Assembly: GCA_943330835.2 (NCBI GenBank)
Contig: CALQJH020000009.1
Span: 1 to 17,642, forward strand
Direction: 5' to 3'
From: Candidatus Kuenenia stuttgartensis
Lineage (GTDB): Bacteria > Bacteroidota > Bacteroidia > Chitinophagales > Chitinophagaceae
DNA: 17,642 nucleotides
This document shows, piece by piece, positions 15,997-17,642 of the stretch (position 1 is its first letter; every line of letters starts with the position of its first letter). The position numbers and the translations under genes are program-made. The notes beneath the pieces are model-generated. The model made no database searches and was not told where the DNA came from. It worked only from the letters and a program-made list of their open reading frames with translations.

Positions 15997-17409
15997 CTAA
16001 ATTGAGTTGTAAAGATGAATATAATCTTTTGCACTTCTTTCCCAACTGTTGTTGATAGATATCATTTTTTTTCTGATCTGATTTACCTTATGCTGATCGT
16101 TATATAAATCTAATGCTCTACCCATTGAAAAAACAATATCATCAATAGTTGCTTGATTAAAACAAATGCCAAAGCCACTTTCATTTCCAAAATCAATGAC
16201 TGTATCTTTCAACCCTCCTGTGCTTCTTACAATTGGAATTGTTCCATAGCGTATGGCGTATAATTGGTTTAAGCCACAAGGTTCAACCCTGCTTGGCATT
16301 AATAAAAAATCTGCCCCTGCATACATCTGGTGACTCAGTGTTTCATTGTACGCAATTTTTGAATGATAGTACCCAAACCATTTTTGATGCATATTTGATA
16401 ATGCTTGTTCAATAACAGGATCTCCATTTCCAAGAATCAACATATTGAATTTTCCATAAAACTGTTCAAATGCTCTTGAAATGGCACCAGGTAATAAATC
16501 AGCAGCTTTTTCTGTTACAAATCTTCCTATGAAAATAAATAATGGAAGTTGACTATCAAAGTTGAATTCCGTACAAATTTTTTCTTTGTTTAAGCGCTTC
16601 CCTTTTTCCAAATTACGTGCACTAAATTTCGCCTCAATGAAATGATCTGTTTTAGGATCCCAAACTTCATCATCAATTCCATTAATGATCCCAGAACACT
16701 TCTCGATTTCTTGTTTAAACAAATACTCTAGTCCATTGGAATCATTCACCAACTCTTGCATATAACTCGGACTCACTGTTGTGACTTTATCTGCACATTT
16801 TATGGCACAAGCCAATGGATTAATTTGGTGATCCCATTCCAGCAATCCGGACTTCCATTTATCCCAGGATGGCAAATAATCAGCTTTTTGCAAAGGCATC
16901 CAACCCTGGTATTGAGCATTGTGAATGGTAAGTACGGTTTTTATTGTAGAAAGATGTTGAAACTCAAAACAATACCGCAGCATAAATGGAATAAGTCCGG
17001 CATGGTGATCATGCACGTGAATAAGATCGGGAAGATTTTCCCATTTAGACAACCAATCCATGGTGGCTATTTGAAAAGCAAGAAATCGGTCCGTATCATC
17101 ATGATAACCGTATACATTTGGCCGGTCAAAAAAACCAACAACATTAATACAATACAATTCGAAATGGAGCTTATTATTTTTCTCCTTAATTACCGAATAG
17201 TTTAAAGTAGTATTTGAAAAAGGGATAGAACTTTCCTGAATCAATTCCCATTCATGAGAGGATAAAAAAGTTGTTTGGTGCATAGGCATAATAACCATAG
17301 CGTTATGTCCTAAGGAGTTCTGGTATTTGGGCAATGAACCTACCACATCAGCAAGGCCACCGACTTTCGCCATTGGATAGCATTCTGCACTGACATGTAC
17401 GATTTTCAT
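15997..17409 (-). CDS. glgA: Glycogen synthase (ADP-glucose-dependent, GT5)
   Basis: GlgA adds glucose from ADP-glucose to the growing alpha-1,4-glucan in the cytosol. The 470 residues match the family. The N-terminal Rossmann domain opens with 'MKIVHVSAECYPMAKVGGLA' (1-20) and continues DVVGSLP (21-27). The KxGGL loop that binds ADP-glucose reads KVGGL here instead of the common KTGGL. 'LIHVHDHHAGLIPFM' (129-143) and 'TIHNAQYQGW' (161-170) are typical. The C-terminal domain has 'GRFVTEKAADLL' (295-306; Arg296, Lys301), 'MPSRVEPCGLNQLYAIRYGT' (371-390, catalytic Glu376) and 'STGGLKDTVIDF' (396-407). It is first in the glgA-glgC operon. glgC starts 13 bp after its stop. An 86-bp gap separates it from lipA upstream on the same strand, with no clear promoter or terminator visible in the gap. 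Confidence 0.95.
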   Translation of the reverse strand: MKIVHVSAECYPMAKVGGLADVVGSLPKYQNSLGHNAMVIMPMHQTTFLSSHEWELIQESSIPFSNTTLNYSVIKEKNNKLHFELYCINVVGFFDRPNVYGYHDDTDRFLAFQIATMDWLSKWENLPDLIHVHDHHAGLIPFMLRYCFEFQHLSTIKTVLTIHNAQYQGWMPLQKADYLPSWDKWKSGLLEWDHQINPLACAIKCADKVTTVSPSYMQELVNDSNGLEYLFKQEIEKCSGIINGIDDEVWDPKTDHFIEAKFSARNLEKGKRLNKEKICTEFNFDSQLPLFIFIGRFVTEKAADLLPGAISRAFEQFYGKFNMLILGNGDPVIEQALSNMHQKWFGYYHSKIAYNETLSHQMYAGADFLLMPSRVEPCGLNQLYAIRYGTIPIVRSTGGLKDTVIDFGNESGFGICFNQATIDDIVFSMGRALDLYNDQHKVNQIRKKMISINNSWERSAKDYIHLYNSI

Positions 17410-17495
17410 TCCGAAAAAATTTTTACATCAATAAAATCAGAAATATGGAGTAGCCGAATCTTGATTATTATAACAAACAGCGCTTCTGGTAAAAT

Positions 17496-17642
17496 CTATT
17501 GTGCAGATTTTTCCTGCAACCATTTATTTCTGCCCCACATGGGTATTACATGTTTCTCGCTATGATAGGAAGAACGAACAAGTGGCCCACTTTCAACAAA
17601 GTCTAAACCAATCTGGTAGCCAATTTCACGATACTCCGCAAA
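17496..17642 (-). CDS. lipA: Lipoyl synthase, C-terminal fragment (cut by window edge)
   Basis: Forty-eight codons and a stop (TAG at 17498-17496) are visible. The rest lies beyond the right edge. The sequence '[20 protein letters not shown]' followed by RSSYHSEKH matches the C-terminal signature of radical-SAM lipoyl synthase, where the Ser of RSSYH is a ligand of the auxiliary iron-sulfur cluster. LipA inserts two sulfur atoms into protein-bound octanoate to make lipoamide. The radical-SAM CxxxCxxC motif is outside the window. The gene is on the same strand as glgA, 86 bp upstream of it. Confidence 0.9.
   Translation of the reverse strand, partial: FAEYREIGYQIGLDFVESGPLVRSSYHSEKHVIPMWGRNKWLQEKSAQ

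Noticed and set aside
16756..17205. Plus-strand open frame of 149 codons inside glgA
   Set aside because: It lies fully antisense to glgA, whose motifs span the region. The long frame is a by-product of the coding strand.
1..17642. CRISPR arrays, insertion sequences, tRNA/rRNA genes, toxin-antitoxin pairs and defence systems
   Set aside because: I looked for direct repeats with spacers, transposase motifs, terminal inverted repeats and RNA-gene signatures, and found none.

Overview
The window looks like ordinary chromosome of a Bacteroidota bacterium, most likely from the Chitinophagaceae or a close relative (inference). The signs are: AT-rich DNA; A-rich leaders with no clear Shine-Dalgarno sequence; promoter elements of the Bacteroidota type (TTTG, a 19-base spacer, TAnnTTTG); a GLPGLI-family protein paired with an outer-membrane beta-barrel receptor; and a DUF1599 / MauE-thioredoxin gene pair divergent from folP. 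I see no insertion sequence, phage gene, CRISPR array, tRNA or rRNA, and no clear sign of recent transfer.

Layout. 1-608 (-): N-terminal part of a secreted beta-helix protein that runs off the left edge. 858-2545 (-): a membrane MauE/DoxX-like protein fused to a thioredoxin-like domain, preceded by a two-repeat DUF1599 protein. 2661-3497 (+): dihydropteroate synthase, ending at a hairpin that also faces the convergent operon. 3536-5601 (-): nrnA (DHH phosphoesterase) followed by an FKBP-type lipoprotein. 5700-6116 (+): ndk with a strong terminator. 6269-7996 (+): a CrtA-like (spheroidene monooxygenase family) protein and an arginase, ending at a terminator shared with the next unit. 8070-11029 (-): glgB followed by a TPR protein. 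11169-14711 (+): a TonB-receptor-like outer-membrane protein and its GLPGLI partner. 14703-17409 (-): glgA followed by glgC. 17496-17642 (-): the C-terminus of lipoyl synthase.

Function. The right half is a glycogen synthesis locus. GlgC makes ADP-glucose, GlgA polymerises it and GlgB adds branches. The locus is split by an oppositely oriented receptor/GLPGLI pair whose last codons overlap the end of glgC by 9 bp. The left half is housekeeping: folate (FolP), nucleotide balance (Ndk), turnover of nanoRNA and pAp (NrnA), and envelope protein folding (FKBP lipoprotein). It also holds the less understood DUF1599 and MauE-Trx pair.

I did not find a convincing new multi-gene system. The points most worth a second look are the multi-cysteine MauE-Trx fusion with its DUF1599 neighbour, the near-leaderless divergent nrnA/ndk promoters that share an octamer, the CrtA-like gene with a palindrome upstream, and the receptor pair inside the glycogen locus.
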